Shown in pieces: positions 50,417 through 60,189 of a DNA stretch of 64,000 nt. The translations under genes and the position numbers were made by a program. Where the stretch lies: contig NZ_OCNK01000008.1 in assembly GCF_900230285.1 (NCBI RefSeq), positions 1-64,000 of the forward strand. Direction: 5' to 3'. The stretch is from Blastococcus haudaquaticus. Its GTDB lineage: Bacteria; Actinomycetota; Actinomycetes; Mycobacteriales; Geodermatophilaceae. Under the pieces are notes generated by a model. That model was given only the letters and a program-made list of their open reading frames with translations. It was not told the DNA's origin and made no database searches. Position 1 is the first letter of the stretch, and each line of letters begins with the position of its first letter.

Positions 50417-51325
50417 TCAGCGCCCGGGGTCCTCGGACCTCCGCGGCCGCTCTGATCGCCGATGCGGGTGCATCTTCGCCCCGTACATCGCCCGGTCGGC
50501 CCGGCCGATCAGCTCGTCGGCGTCGTCACCGGGGCGCCCGACGGCGATGCCGATGCTGACGCCGATCGACAGCGGACCCCGCGGACCCTCGAAGGGCGCC
50601 CGGACGACGTCGAAGACCCGGTCGGCCATCGCGGCGAGCTCGTCCTCCGCCCGCCCGTGGCACACGATCACGAACTCGTCCCCGCCGAAGCGCGCCACGA
50701 GGTGGCCCGGACCGACCACCGTGGCCATCCGCTGGGCCACCTCGGCCAGCAGGGCATCTCCCACCGCGTGCCCGTACCGGTCGTTGACCGCCTTGAACTG
50801 GTCGAGGTCGCAGAAGAGCAGTGAGCAGTCCGCACCGTCCGCGAGGCGCGTCCGGAGGGCGTCGAAGAGGGCGCCCCGGTTGGCGATCCCGGTGAGCAGA
50901 TCGGTCTGCGCGCGCCGGTGCAGCTGCGCCTCGCGGCGCCGGTCGTCGGTGACGTCGAGCCCGACGCAGCCGACGGCGTAGGGCCGCCCCTCGTCATCGC
51001 GGAGCACGGTGTTGCGCATCGCCACGCGCCGGCGCTCCCCCGTGCCGGTGAGCCAGTCGCCCTCCTGCGGGTAGGCCGTCCCGGTGGCCATCGCCCGCGC
51101 GACGGCGTCCTGGGAGAGCGCCGCGTGCTCGGGCACCACGTAGACGTCCCAGAACAGCCGCCCGGCGAGCTCGGCTCCGGTCCGGCCGGTGAACCGCTGC
51201 AGCGCCGGGTTGGTCAGCAGGATCCGCCCGTCGCCGTCCACGATGCAGAGCAGCGCGTCACTGGCGTCGACGAAGTCGCGCAGCAGCTGATCCGGGGCCT
51301 GGGCCACCTCGGGCTGCACAGTCAT
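50417..51325 (-). CDS. PAS-GGDEF diguanylate cyclase
   Basis: 302 aa from the ATG at 51325. PAS domain about 10-135 (LLCIVDGDGRILLTNPALQRFTG). GGDEF domain from 145, with DLLTGIANRGALFDAL, FCDLDQFKAVNDRYGHAVGD and the active site RFGGDEFVIV. No RxxD inhibitory site before GGDEF is evident. It makes c-di-GMP, opposing the EAL protein at 26924. The SD is weak. Confidence 0.86.
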   Translation of the reverse strand: MTVQPEVAQAPDQLLRDFVDASDALLCIVDGDGRILLTNPALQRFTGRTGAELAGRLFWDVYVVPEHAALSQDAVARAMATGTAYPQEGDWLTGTGERRRVAMRNTVLRDDEGRPYAVGCVGLDVTDDRRREAQLHRRAQTDLLTGIANRGALFDALRTRLADGADCSLLFCDLDQFKAVNDRYGHAVGDALLAEVAQRMATVVGPGHLVARFGGDEFVIVCHGRAEDELAAMADRVFDVVRAPFEGPRGPLSIGVSIGIAVGRPGDDADELIGRADRAMYGAKMHPHRRSERPRRSEDPGR

Positions 51326-51478
51326 CGGGCCAACTTCCACCGTCGGACCGGAGCACGTCGTCGTACACCGGGAGCAAGGACCGTACGACCCAGGTCGCCG
51401 CTCCGCGCTCTCCCCCACCGACGATTCTGCGGCCATACCCGCAGGAGGCCGCAAGTGTTACCGCGGGTACGGGTCAGT

Positions 51479-51967
51479 TCACCGTTCCGGTGCAGCCGCT
51501 GCGTTCCGCTCGACGGCGCCGAGGAGCGCGGTGAAGCCGGGCCTGTCGCGGACCGGCAGATCGGCGAGCAGCCGGTCCAGGGTCGCCACGTGGTCGGTGA
51601 CCGCCGCGTCGACCAGAGCCTTGCCCGCGTCGGTCAGCTCGACGACGCCGAATCGCCCGTCGGCCGGGTCCGGGCGCCGCACGACGAGCCCGCGCTCCTC
51701 CAGCCGCTGCATCCGGTTGGTGGTGGCGGCCGGCGAGAGCACCATCGCCCGCGCCAGGTCACCGGGCGAGAGCCGATAGGGCTCCGCGGCCCGCCGCAGC
51801 GAGGCGAGCAGGTCGAACTCGCCGCGGTTGAGGCCGTGCCGCCCGAGCGTCGCCTCGATCGCCCGGGACGCCGCCAGGTGCGCCCTGGTCAGCCGCGCGA
51901 AGACCGCCATGGACGACGGATCGACGTCCGGCCGTTCCCGGCGCCACTGCTCGACCATCTGCTCCAC
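51479..51967 (-). CDS. MarR-family transcriptional regulator
   Basis: 162 aa from the GTG at 51967, with GGGGGAG 5 nt upstream; GTG 51991 is possible. GLNRGEFDLLASLRRAAEPYRLSPGDLARAMVLSPAATTNRMQRLEERGLVVRRPDPADGR is the MarR winged helix. It is divergent from a SnoaL-like gene across a palindromic control region. Confidence 0.86.
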   Translation of the reverse strand: MEQMVEQWRRERPDVDPSSMAVFARLTRAHLAASRAIEATLGRHGLNRGEFDLLASLRRAAEPYRLSPGDLARAMVLSPAATTNRMQRLEERGLVVRRPDPADGRFGVVELTDAGKALVDAAVTDHVATLDRLLADLPVRDRPGFTALLGAVERNAAAAPER

Positions 51968-51999
51968 GGCATCTCCCCCAGCCTCGGCCACGGAAAGAG

Positions 52000-52045
52000 T
52001 TTGACATCGAAATACCTCGCGGTGCATCATTTCGACGTCGAAATG
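52000..52045. promoter_or_regulatory. MarR operators between divergent genes
   Basis: CATTTCGACGTCGAAATG (52028-52045) is a perfect 18-bp palindrome. TTTGACATCGAAAT (52000-52013) is an imperfect copy sharing the TCGAAAT half. They cover the promoters of the MarR and SnoaL-like genes. Confidence 0.7.
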
Positions 52046-52073
52046 AGCGCGGGGGAGAACCGAGGAGGACGAG

Positions 52074-52481
52074 ATGCCGTCACCACTGACCGACTGGTAC
52101 GACGCCCTGGCCGCCGGCGACCTGGCCACGGCCGCGCAGAGCCTGACCGAGGACACCGTGCTGCACGTGCCGGGCCGCAGCTCCAACACCGGCACCTACA
52201 CCGGGCGTGACGCCGTCGTGGGGTTCGTGGCCCACGCGGCCGAGGTCACCGGCGGAACCCTGGCCCTCACCGTCCACCGGGTCCTGGACGACGGCGAGTG
52301 GGGCGTGGCCCTGTGCACCTACACCGCCACCCGCCCGGACCGGGAGCAGTCGCTGGAGAACAACCTCGCGCACGTGGCCCGGCTGCGGGACGGCCGGATC
52401 GCCGAGTCGTGGCTGCACAGCCGCGACCAGTACGCCGTCGACGAGTTCTGGGGCGCGGCCGCGCAGGAGGTGGCGTCGTGA
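52074..52481 (+). CDS. SnoaL-like/NTF2-fold protein
   Basis: 135 aa. TDWYDALAAGDLATAAQSLTEDTVLHVPG, YTGRDAVVGFVAHAAEV and the C-terminal DEFWG are typical of SnoaL-like polyketide-cyclase-fold proteins of unknown reaction. GAGGACGAG upstream. It is probably repressed by the divergent MarR protein and co-translated with the next gene. Confidence 0.78.
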   Translation: MPSPLTDWYDALAAGDLATAAQSLTEDTVLHVPGRSSNTGTYTGRDAVVGFVAHAAEVTGGTLALTVHRVLDDGEWGVALCTYTATRPDREQSLENNLAHVARLRDGRIAESWLHSRDQYAVDEFWGAAAQEVAS

Positions 52482-52945
52482 GCGTGGAGCGCCGGCACCT
52501 GCCGTGGTCGGCCGACGAGGCGGCCGCCCTGGTGCTCGACTGGTCACGGGACGGCGAGTGGCGGTCGGCCGTCCGCAGGATGGAGACCGAGCCCGCCGGC
52601 CCGGCGAGGGTGGGCCAGCGGATCACCGAGGAGCTGCGCTTCGCGGGCGGAACGTTCGTCACGCCGACGACGATCACCGCGGCGGAGGCCCGGTCGGCCT
52701 CCTTCGCCGGCGGCAACGCCACCGCGGCCGTGGAGGGGCGGCGGACCGTCGTCCCCGAGGCCGACGGCGGGTGCACCGTGGTGCTCGAGGTCGACGTCCG
52801 GATGACCGGGCCGCTCGCCGTGCTCAATCCGGTGCTGGCACCGGTCTACCGGCGCCGGCTCGCGAGCGAGGCCGACGCGCTGGCCGCGCTGGCTCAGGCG
52901 ACGAGCTCGACCGCCCGCTCGGCGGAACCGACCAGCCGCGCGTAG
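52478..52945 (+). CDS. SRPBCC-family protein
   Basis: 155 aa from the GTG at 52478, overlapping the previous stop by 4 nt. RHLPWSADEAAALVLDWSRDGEWRSAV, RITEELRFAGGTFVTPTTIT and a C-terminal helix fit a START/polyketide-cyclase-like pocket. Its last 52 bases overlap the 3' end of the convergent ABC exporter gene. Confidence 0.7.
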   Translation: MSVERRHLPWSADEAAALVLDWSRDGEWRSAVRRMETEPAGPARVGQRITEELRFAGGTFVTPTTITAAEARSASFAGGNATAAVEGRRTVVPEADGGCTVVLEVDVRMTGPLAVLNPVLAPVYRRRLASEADALAALAQATSSTARSAEPTSRA

Positions 52946-54747
52946 CGGCCGCCCCGGGCGAGCAGCTCCTCGTGCGAGCCCTGCTCCACGACCCGCCCGG
53001 CGTCGAGGACGGCGATCCGGTCGGCGTCGCGCACCGTCGAGAGGCGGTGCGCGATGGTGATCGTCGTCCGCCCCCGCGCGGCCTCGTCGAGGGCGGCCTG
53101 GACGGCCCGCTCGGTCTCGTTGTCGAGCGCACTGGTCGCCTCGTCGAGCACCAGGATCCGCGGGTCACGCAGCAACGTGCGGGCGATGGCCAGCCGCTGC
53201 TTCTCCCCGCCGGAGAACCGGTGCCCCCGGGCGCCGACGACGGTCTCGTAGCCGGCGGGGAGCGCGGCGATCACGGAGTGCACCTGCGCCCGGCGGGCGG
53301 CCTCCTCCAGCTCGGCGTCCGTGGCGTCGGGCCGGGCGTGCAGCAGGTTCTCGCGGATGGTCCCATGCAGCAGGTAGGTCTCCTGGGAGACGACACCGAC
53401 GAGGCGGGCCAGGTCGGCCAGGGTGAGGTCGCGGACGTCGACGCCGTCGATGGTCACCCGGCCGGTCGTCGGGTCGTTCAGCCGCGCCACCAGCGAGGCC
53501 AGGGTGCTCTTGCCCGAGCCGGTCTCGCCGACCAGCGCGAGCGTCGTCCCGGCCGGGATCGTCAGGTCGACGTCGGCGAGGGCGGCCCGCGGCCCGTCGG
53601 GGTAGCTGAACCCGACGTGCTCGAAGCGGACCTCGCCCCGCACCCGGTCGGGATCCAGGCGGACGGGCTGGGCCGGGTCGTCGATGTCGACGGGCAGGTC
53701 CAGGTACTCGAAGACCCGGCTGAACAGCGCCATCGAGGCGGTCAGCGCGACGCCGATGTCGAGCAGCCCCATCAGGGGACGGAAGAGCGCGCCCTGGAGC
53801 GTGGTGAACGCGACCAGCGTGCCGATGGTCATGCCACCCGACGTCACGGGCAGCCCGGCGGCCAGGTAGATGAGCGCCGGGATGCCGGCGAACACGATGC
53901 TCATGGTCGCCATGCGCCAGCGGCCGGCCAGCTGTGACCGGACCTCGAGGGCGACCAGGTCGTCGGACGTGGCCGCGAAGCGCTGCGACTGGGCCGGGCC
54001 CGCGCCCAGGGTCTTGGCGAGGAGCACGCCGCTGACCGAAAGGCCCTCCTCCACCTGCGAGTGCAGCTCGGCCAGCGAGCGCTGCCGGCGGGCGGTAATG
54101 GTGCGGCGCAGACGGGCGACCCGGCGGGTCAGCAGGACTGCCGGCGGCAGCACGACGAGGGAGAGCAGGGAGAGCCGCCAGCTGAGTGCGGCCATCGCGA
54201 CGACGGTGCCGATCACGGTGGTCGCGTTGGCGGCGAAGGACGTCGCGGTCGAGGTGACCACCGACTGCATGCCGCCGATGTCGTTGGTCAGGCGCGACTG
54301 CACCTCACCGCCGCGCGTGCGGGTGAAGAAGCCGAGCGACTGGCGCTGCAGGTGGCCGAACACCGCCGTCCGCAGCCCGTGCATGACCCGCTGGCCGACC
54401 GTGGTGGACAGCCAGGTCTGGACCACGCCGAACACCGCGGTGACCACGGTGACGGCGAGCATGCCGCCGACCGCCCACAGCAGCAGGGACACGTCCTGCG
54501 CGGGGATCGCCTCGTCGATGAGGAGGCGGATCAGGAACGGGGTGGCCAGCGCGACGGTCGAGGACGCCACGATCAGCGCCACCACCACGGCCAGCTGCCA
54601 CCGGTAGGGCCGGAACAGCCCGGCCACGCGGCTCCACCGCACGGGCGACCGCTCGAGCTGGGCCTTGTCGGCCGGGTCGGGCCGGCGGCCGCTCCGGCCA
54701 CCGCCGTCGCCTCCCCTGCCGTCCCCGCCCCTGCCGTTCGTCGTCAT
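52894..54747 (-). CDS. ABC exporter (fused membrane and ATPase domains)
   Basis: 617 aa from the ATG at 54747; GTG 54765 is an alternative. A Gly-rich N-terminus, six TM helices (about 50-330), then an ATPase domain with Walker A GETGSGKSTLA, signature FSGGEKQRLAIARTLL and Walker B ILVLDEATSALDNETE. This is the half-transporter layout of multidrug or lipid exporters (MsbA/LmrA type) and should act as a homodimer. A MarR regulator is divergently encoded 86 nt away. Confidence 0.9.
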   Translation of the reverse strand: MTTNGRGGDGRGGDGGGRSGRRPDPADKAQLERSPVRWSRVAGLFRPYRWQLAVVVALIVASSTVALATPFLIRLLIDEAIPAQDVSLLLWAVGGMLAVTVVTAVFGVVQTWLSTTVGQRVMHGLRTAVFGHLQRQSLGFFTRTRGGEVQSRLTNDIGGMQSVVTSTATSFAANATTVIGTVVAMAALSWRLSLLSLVVLPPAVLLTRRVARLRRTITARRQRSLAELHSQVEEGLSVSGVLLAKTLGAGPAQSQRFAATSDDLVALEVRSQLAGRWRMATMSIVFAGIPALIYLAAGLPVTSGGMTIGTLVAFTTLQGALFRPLMGLLDIGVALTASMALFSRVFEYLDLPVDIDDPAQPVRLDPDRVRGEVRFEHVGFSYPDGPRAALADVDLTIPAGTTLALVGETGSGKSTLASLVARLNDPTTGRVTIDGVDVRDLTLADLARLVGVVSQETYLLHGTIRENLLHARPDATDAELEEAARRAQVHSVIAALPAGYETVVGARGHRFSGGEKQRLAIARTLLRDPRILVLDEATSALDNETERAVQAALDEAARGRTTITIAHRLSTVRDADRIAVLDAGRVVEQGSHEELLARGGRYARLVGSAERAVELVA

Positions 54748-54784
54748 CTCGTCGATGCCGACCACCTCCTCGTCAAGATGCTGA

Positions 54785-54807
54785 GGTTACCTCACGGTGT
54801 GGTAACC
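54785..54807. promoter_or_regulatory. Candidate MarR operator at the ABC exporter promoter
   Basis: GGTTAC (54785-54790) and GTAACC (54802-54807) form an inverted repeat with an 11-nt spacer, between the divergent exporter and MarR genes. Confidence 0.55.
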
Positions 54808-54832
54808 GCAGCGTCGTCGCTACCATTCCTCC

Positions 54833-55255
54833 GTGGCGGACGACGGGACGGCTGAGCTGGGCGACCTCGTCATGCGCCTGGCCCGGCTCCAGCGCCGGCG
54901 CTTCCGCGAGGCGCTGGCGCCGTGGGACCTGTCCCCGCACCACGCGCGCGCCCTCATGGTCATCAGCGCCCGCGACGGCGTCCGGCTCTCCGACCTGGCC
55001 GAGGGGCTGCGCATCGCGCCCCGGTCAGCGACGGAGGTGGCCGACGCCCTGCAGGAGCGCGGCCTGATCGAGCGCTCCCCCGACCCCGGCGACCGGCGCG
55101 CGGTCCTGCTGCGTGCCACCGACGAGGGCCGGGCGGTCCGCCGCGAGATCGACGCGGCGCGGACGGCCGACTCCGCCCAGCTCTACGGCCGCCTGTCCGC
55201 GGACGACCGGGCAGCGCTGAACCGGATCCTCACCACCCTCACCGACGAGCTCTGA
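54833..55255 (+). CDS. MarR-family transcriptional regulator
   Basis: 140 aa, GTG start. LSPHHARALMVISARDGVRLSDLAEGLRIAPRSATEVADALQERGLIERSPDPGDRR is the winged helix. TACCAT stands 6 nt before the GTG with no SD, implying a leaderless mRNA. It probably represses the divergent ABC exporter in response to an exported compound. Confidence 0.86.
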   Translation: MADDGTAELGDLVMRLARLQRRRFREALAPWDLSPHHARALMVISARDGVRLSDLAEGLRIAPRSATEVADALQERGLIERSPDPGDRRAVLLRATDEGRAVRREIDAARTADSAQLYGRLSADDRAALNRILTTLTDEL

Positions 55256-55520
55256 ATCCAGCTCCGGAATGCTCGTCGCGAATGGCCGGCGAGCCATTCG
55301 GTGACCATTCTGGTCGACGGCACTCCGCTGCGACGGTTCGATGATTCCGCAGGCCAGGCGACGTGGGGCCGGTCACATGATGGACTCTTCCGTGGTGCAC
55401 CTCACCACCGAAATGGTCGTTCGTGTGCCGAGTCACAGGTGGGACGCCGAATTTCCGGGCGAGGCGTGTCGATGATGGAAAGGGCGTCATCGGACGCGCA
55501 GCAGTAAAGAGGAGAAGACA

Positions 55521-55748
55521 ATGACGACGTTCATCGGCCGACCGGGCTCCCGCACCACCGACGCGAGCGCCATCCTGCAGAGCGGGAAGCGCTTCACCCG
55601 TTCCCTCGCCTCGGTCGGCGCCGTCGTGCTCGACGCCATCGAGGCCACCCGAGCCATCGGGTCCGCGCACAGCGCGGCCGACCGGCGCGCCGTGCTGGAC
55701 CGCTTCGCCGCCGACACCACGCGCGACGCGAGCCGTCCCGCGGCCTGA
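55521..55748 (+). CDS. Small hypothetical protein
   Basis: 75 aa. AGAGGAGA lies 5 nt before the ATG, and third-position GC is high, so it looks coding. Soluble, slightly basic and Ala/Arg-rich, with a likely central helix (RFTRSLASVGAVVLDAIEATRA). No family recognised. The preceding 265 bases (55256-55520) have lower GC and no convincing ORF; they may hold its promoter and a long leader. Confidence 0.5.
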   Translation: MTTFIGRPGSRTTDASAILQSGKRFTRSLASVGAVVLDAIEATRAIGSAHSAADRRAVLDRFAADTTRDASRPAA

Positions 55749-55769
55749 CGCCGCCGACCGACGACACCC

Positions 55770-55811
55770 ACGCGCCGGTGGTCGCCCCGCGCGGGGCGAC
55801 CGCCGGCGCGT
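55770..55811. terminator. Bidirectional terminator
   Basis: A 19-bp stem with one G-U wobble and a 4-nt loop (GCGC) between the small gene and the convergent catabolic operon. Confidence 0.8.
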
Positions 55812-55818
55812 CGCCGTC

Positions 55819-57315
55819 TCAGGACCGGGAGAGGTCCCCCGTCGACAGTCGACCGCCGAGCCGGCGGGGGATCCCGGCCGGGTTGGCGTCCTGGAGGACG
55901 TCGTCGAGCAGGGCGGCCGGCACGTCCTGGTAGGTGACCGGCCGCAGGAACCGGCGGATGGCGGTCATGCCGACCGACGTGTGCAGCGGCGAGCTGGTGG
56001 CCGGCCACGGGCCCCCGTGGTGCATGGCCCACGACACCGCGACGCCGGTGGGCCAGCCGTTCCACACGATGCGCCCGGCCTGGTCGCGCAGCTCCCGGAC
56101 GAGCGGGCGGACCAGCTCGATCTCGTCGGGCTCGGCGTGCACCGTGGCGGTCAGGCTGGCGCCGAACGCGCGAGCGGCGACCAGCACGTCGTCCATGCCG
56201 TCGTACTCGACGACCACGGACGTCGGCCCGAAGCACTCCGGCAGCACGGTGTCCTGCTCGGCGAGCAACGTCGCGAGGTCGGTGGCCAGCAAGGTGGCCC
56301 CGGCCGGGCCGCCCGCGTCCGGGTCGCTGTCCACGGCGGCGGCCACGCGCATCCCCGGCAGGGCGGCCAGCTGCGCACGGACCGCGTCGTGCCCGGTCCG
56401 GATGCGCTCGTGCAGCATCCGCCCCGGCGCCGCGGCCGCGACGGCCCGCTCGAGCGCCGCGTCCAGGCCGTGCCCGCGCGGCAGGAAGAGCAGACCCGGC
56501 TTCGTGCAGAACTGCCCGACCCCCAGGGTGAACGAGGTGACGAACCCAGCCGCGATCTCGTCCCCGCGCGCGGCGATCGCCCCCGCGGTGACGAACGTCG
56601 GGTTCAGGCTGCCCATCTCCGCGTAGAAGGGGATGGGCGCGTCCCGCTGCGCGGCGATCCGGTACAGCGCCGTCCCACCGTGCAGCGATCCGGTGAACCC
56701 CGCCGCCGTGATCCTGGGGTCGCGCAGCGCGTCCACCCCCACCTGCTCGCCGAGGACCAGCGCGAACGACCCCGCGGGCATGCCGGCGCCCTCCCAGGCC
56801 CTGCGCACCACCTCCGCCGTGCGCACCGACGTCTCCGGGTGCCCGGGGTGGGCCTTGACGACGACCGGGCAGCCGGCGGCGAGCGCCGAGGCCGTGTCAC
56901 CACCGGCCACGCTGAAGGCGAACGGGAAGTTGCTGCCGGCGAACACCAGGACCGGTCCGAGCGGGACCTGGACCCGCCGCAGGTCGGGGCGCGGCACCGG
57001 CGTCGCACCCGGGTCGGCCGGGTCGATGATCACGTCGAGGTAGGAGCCCTCCTCGAGCCCCCCGGCGAACATGCGCAGCTGCCCGCTGGTGCGCCCCACC
57101 TCGCCGGTCAGCCGCGGAAGGGGCAGCCACGTCTCGCGGGCGGCCACCTCGACCAGGTCGGCCGACGCCGCGTCGAGCGCGTCGGCGACCGCCCGCACCG
57201 CGCGGGCGCGGGCGAGCCGGTCGGTGTCGGCGAGCGGAGCAGCGCTCGCGGCGAGGCCGGCGAGGATCTCCTCCAGCAGTGCGGGGTCGGTGTCGGGCAC
57301 CGGCCGGGCGGTCAT
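55819..57315 (-). CDS. Aldehyde dehydrogenase (alpha-ketoglutarate semialdehyde dehydrogenase-like)
   Basis: 498 aa from the ATG at 57315, overlapping the preceding stop by 4 nt. Asn129 in [11 protein letters not shown], Lys154 in [10 protein letters not shown], Glu233 in AEMGSLNP and catalytic Cys270 in [10 protein letters not shown]. The [27 protein letters not shown] region is characteristic of the 2,5-dioxovalerate (ketoglutarate semialdehyde) dehydrogenase group. It is the last gene of the operon, after an FAH-family enzyme with which it would form the final two steps of a 2-keto-3-deoxy acid pathway. Confidence 0.83.
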   Translation of the reverse strand: MTARPVPDTDPALLEEILAGLAASAAPLADTDRLARARAVRAVADALDAASADLVEVAARETWLPLPRLTGEVGRTSGQLRMFAGGLEEGSYLDVIIDPADPGATPVPRPDLRRVQVPLGPVLVFAGSNFPFAFSVAGGDTASALAAGCPVVVKAHPGHPETSVRTAEVVRRAWEGAGMPAGSFALVLGEQVGVDALRDPRITAAGFTGSLHGGTALYRIAAQRDAPIPFYAEMGSLNPTFVTAGAIAARGDEIAAGFVTSFTLGVGQFCTKPGLLFLPRGHGLDAALERAVAAAAPGRMLHERIRTGHDAVRAQLAALPGMRVAAAVDSDPDAGGPAGATLLATDLATLLAEQDTVLPECFGPTSVVVEYDGMDDVLVAARAFGASLTATVHAEPDEIELVRPLVRELRDQAGRIVWNGWPTGVAVSWAMHHGGPWPATSSPLHTSVGMTAIRRFLRPVTYQDVPAALLDDVLQDANPAGIPRRLGGRLSTGDLSRS

Positions 57316-58214
57316 CGCAGGACCCCTCCGACGTGGTGGTCGGCCCGGGCCGCGCGGGCGACGGCCAGCGAGGCGACCGGGTTGGTCAGCGTTCCGACGT
57401 GCTCGACGTCCACCTCGACCACGTCGCCCTCCAGGAGGGTGAAGTCCAGGTCCGGCACGATCCCGGTCCCGGTGGAGAGGACGGCCCCGCCGGGGAAGTC
57501 CTGCGCAGCCACCAGGTGGGCGACCAGGTCGGGCACGGTCCGGTGCATCCGCGCGGTCGACGTCGTCTCCTCGAAGACCGCCGAGCCGCCGCGGGTCACC
57601 CGGATCCCGATGGTCAGCGCGGTGGGATCGGGGACCTCCCATGCCGGGCGGATGCCGGTCGCGAGGGCACAGCTCCCGGCGTAGATCTTCGCCTGGGGCA
57701 GGTAGAGGGGGTTCTCGCCCTCGATGTCTCGCGAGGAGACGTCGTCGCAGACGGTGTAGCCGAACACCTCGGCGGTAGCGGTCACGACGACGGCGAGTTC
57801 CGGTTCCGGCACGGTCACCGCGGAGTCCGGCCGCGCCGCGATCGGCTCGCCGTCGGTGACCACGCGCCAGGCCACGGACTTGAGGAACAGCTCCGGCCGG
57901 TCCGCGGCGTAGACCCGGGAGTAGACGTCCTGGACCTGGCTCTCCTCGACACGGGCGTCCATGGACCGCTCGTAGGTGACCCCCGAGGCCCAGACCTCGG
58001 TGAGCCCGTCCACGGGCGGCAGCAGCCGCACCGCCGCCAGGGGCGTCACCGGCCCGCCCGCGGCGGCGCCCTCGACCAGCGCGCGGGCCTCGTCCAGCCC
58101 GAGCGCCAGCAGCGCCGACATGGAGCTCACGCCCGGCACCGGCCGGACGCCGCCGTCGCCGAGCACTCCGACGCGGACCGCGCCGTCCGCCTCGTACCGC
58201 ACCACGTGGGTCAT
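57312..58214 (-). CDS. Fumarylacetoacetate hydrolase-family protein (2-keto-3-deoxy acid dehydratase-like)
   Basis: 300 aa from the ATG at 58214. Metal ligands appear in [10 protein letters not shown] (Glu137, Glu139) and the following Asp ([26 protein letters not shown]). The [16 protein letters not shown] block resembles the dehydratases that turn 2-keto-3-deoxy-pentonates into alpha-ketoglutarate semialdehyde. The adjacent dehydrogenase fits that. ATGA overlaps with both neighbours show tight co-translation. Confidence 0.78.
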   Translation of the reverse strand: MTHVVRYEADGAVRVGVLGDGGVRPVPGVSSMSALLALGLDEARALVEGAAAGGPVTPLAAVRLLPPVDGLTEVWASGVTYERSMDARVEESQVQDVYSRVYAADRPELFLKSVAWRVVTDGEPIAARPDSAVTVPEPELAVVVTATAEVFGYTVCDDVSSRDIEGENPLYLPQAKIYAGSCALATGIRPAWEVPDPTALTIGIRVTRGGSAVFEETTSTARMHRTVPDLVAHLVAAQDFPGGAVLSTGTGIVPDLDFTLLEGDVVEVDVEHVGTLTNPVASLAVARAARADHHVGGVLR

Positions 58215-59416
58215 CGGCCCTCCTCCTGGTCGGGTGTCCCGCCGAGCCACCTCAGGATCTCGTCGTCGTGCTGCCCGAGCAGGGGTGGCGCACTGTGCCG
58301 CGCCCGCCCCGCCGGCGCGCCCGCAAGCGTCTCCAGCCGGAGCGGCGGGCCGGGCAGCTGCACCGTCCCCAGGGTCGGGTGGTCGACGTCGACGACCAGC
58401 CCCTGGCTGAGGGTCTGCTCCCAGGTGTAGACCTCGTCCAGCGTCCGCACCTTGCCCGACGGGACCCCGGCCGCGGCGAGCAGCGCGAGCCACTCCGCGG
58501 CCGGCCGGTGGGCCAGCCGCTCCTCCATCGCCTCGATCAGTTCCGGCCGGTGTGCCACGCGGTCGCGGCCGGACCGGAAGCGCGCATCGTCGGGGTCGAG
58601 CTCGAGGACGGCGGCCATCGCCCGCCACTGGGCGTCGTTCCCGACGGCCACCTGGATGATCCCGTCCTGCGCGGTGAAGGCCCCGTAGGGCGCGATGGCC
58701 GGATGGTGGTTGCCGCTCGCCCGCGGCACCTCGCCGGCCACCGTCCACCGGGTGCCCTGGAACGCGTGCACGCCGACGATGGCCGCCAGCAACGACGTCC
58801 GCACGACCGTTCCACGGCCGGTCCGCGCCCGGTCGGCGAGCGCCGCCGCCACCCCGAAGGCGCCGTACATGCCCGCCAGCAGGTCACCGATCGGCACCCC
58901 GACGCGCGTTGGCCGGTCGGGCGAGGGGCCGGTCAGCGACATCAGGCCCGCCTCGCCCTGCGCGATCTGGTCGTAGCCGGCCCGGCCGCCCTCCGGGCCG
59001 TCGTGGCCGAAGCCGCTGATGGACAGGACCACCAGGCCGGGGTTCAGCTCCTCGAGGCGCGGGAGGCCGAACCCCAGCCGGTCGAGCACGCCGGGCCGGA
59101 AGTTCTCCACCAGGACGTCGGCCCGCTCGAGCAGCCGCGCCAGCGCGGTCCGCCCGGTGTCGGACTTGAGGTCGAGCTGGAGCGACTCCTTGTTGCGGTT
59201 GGCCGACAGGAAGTACGTGGACACCGGCTCGTCCTCGGGACCGACGAACGGCGGCCCCCACTGCCGCGAGTCGTCACCGGTGCCGGGCGTCTCCACCTTG
59301 ATGACGCGGGCCCCCATGTCGGCCAGCATCATCGTCGCCTGTGGCCCCGCGAGGGCCCGCGAGAGGTCGACGACCAGCGTGCCGGCCAGCGGGCCGGAGG
59401 CGGACGGTTCCGTCAC
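58211..59416 (-). CDS. CaiB/BaiF (family III) CoA-transferase
   Basis: 401 aa from the GTG at 59416. [28 protein letters not shown], then [16 protein letters not shown] and [14 protein letters not shown] are diagnostic; [13 protein letters not shown] precedes the catalytic Asp region ([14 protein letters not shown]). It moves CoA between carboxylic acids, activating the imported acid. Overlaps the enoyl-CoA hydratase stop by 4 nt. Confidence 0.86.
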   Translation of the reverse strand: MTEPSASGPLAGTLVVDLSRALAGPQATMMLADMGARVIKVETPGTGDDSRQWGPPFVGPEDEPVSTYFLSANRNKESLQLDLKSDTGRTALARLLERADVLVENFRPGVLDRLGFGLPRLEELNPGLVVLSISGFGHDGPEGGRAGYDQIAQGEAGLMSLTGPSPDRPTRVGVPIGDLLAGMYGAFGVAAALADRARTGRGTVVRTSLLAAIVGVHAFQGTRWTVAGEVPRASGNHHPAIAPYGAFTAQDGIIQVAVGNDAQWRAMAAVLELDPDDARFRSGRDRVAHRPELIEAMEERLAHRPAAEWLALLAAAGVPSGKVRTLDEVYTWEQTLSQGLVVDVDHPTLGTVQLPGPPLRLETLAGAPAGRARHSAPPLLGQHDDEILRWLGGTPDQEEGR

Positions 59417-60189
59417 CGGCCCTGCCACACGACGGGCTGCTTCGCGGCGAAGGCAGCGACGGCGGCGTGGAAGTCGTCGCTGCCGAAGACGCGGCTGACG
59501 ATGTCGTCGCCGTCGGGGATGGCCGCCCGCCGGATGCGGCGGACCGCCTCCTTGGTCGCCCACATGCTGAGCGGCGCGTGGCCGAGCAGGGTCTGCACGA
59601 CGCCGTCGGTGGTGCTGTCGAGGTCGTCGTCGTCGCACAGCTCGGCGACGAACCCCGCGGCGGCGGCCTCGTCGCCGGTCAGCAGCCGTGCCCGCAGCAG
59701 GACGTCCAGGGTCCGTGCCGGCCCGAGCTGCTGCACCAGGAGCGAGTAGTTGTTCATGGACAGGCAGTTGCCCAGGGTGCGGGCGATGGGGATGCCGAAC
59801 CGCGCCGAGCGGGTGGCGACCCGCAGGTCGCAGACCGCGGCGATGCCCAGCCCGCCGCCGACGCAGAACCCCCGGATCGCCGCGACGGTCGGGACGTCGA
59901 CGTCCTCGAGCCGGTTGACGATCCGGGCGATCTTCTCCTCGTACTCGACGCCGTCCTGACCGCTGGAGAACTCGGCGAACTGGCTGATGTCGGTGCCTGC
60001 GACGAAGGCCTTGTCCCCGGTCGCCTTGAGCACCAGGACGCGGATGTCGTCATCGGCGTCGGCGTGCTCGCAGGCCTCGTACAGGCCCTCGTACATGCCC
60101 CACGTCATCGCGTTGCGCTGGCGAGGGCGGTTGAACGTGACGGTCAGGACACCGCCGCCGGCCTCGACGAGCAGTTCTGGTTCATCCAC
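59413..60189 (-). CDS. Enoyl-CoA hydratase/isomerase-family protein
   Basis: 258 aa from the GTG at 60189. VTFNRPRQRNAMTWGMYEGL, KAFVAGTDISQF (oxyanion hole) and GFCVGGGLGIAAVCDLRVA are crotonase-fold motifs. One of the usual two catalytic Glu positions (GNCLSMNN segment) is not acidic, so its reaction may differ from simple hydration. It overlaps tctA by 8 nt. Confidence 0.83.
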   Translation of the reverse strand: MDEPELLVEAGGGVLTVTFNRPRQRNAMTWGMYEGLYEACEHADADDDIRVLVLKATGDKAFVAGTDISQFAEFSSGQDGVEYEEKIARIVNRLEDVDVPTVAAIRGFCVGGGLGIAAVCDLRVATRSARFGIPIARTLGNCLSMNNYSLLVQQLGPARTLDVLLRARLLTGDEAAAAGFVAELCDDDDLDSTTDGVVQTLLGHAPLSMWATKEAVRRIRRAAIPDGDDIVSRVFGSDDFHAAVAAFAAKQPVVWQGR

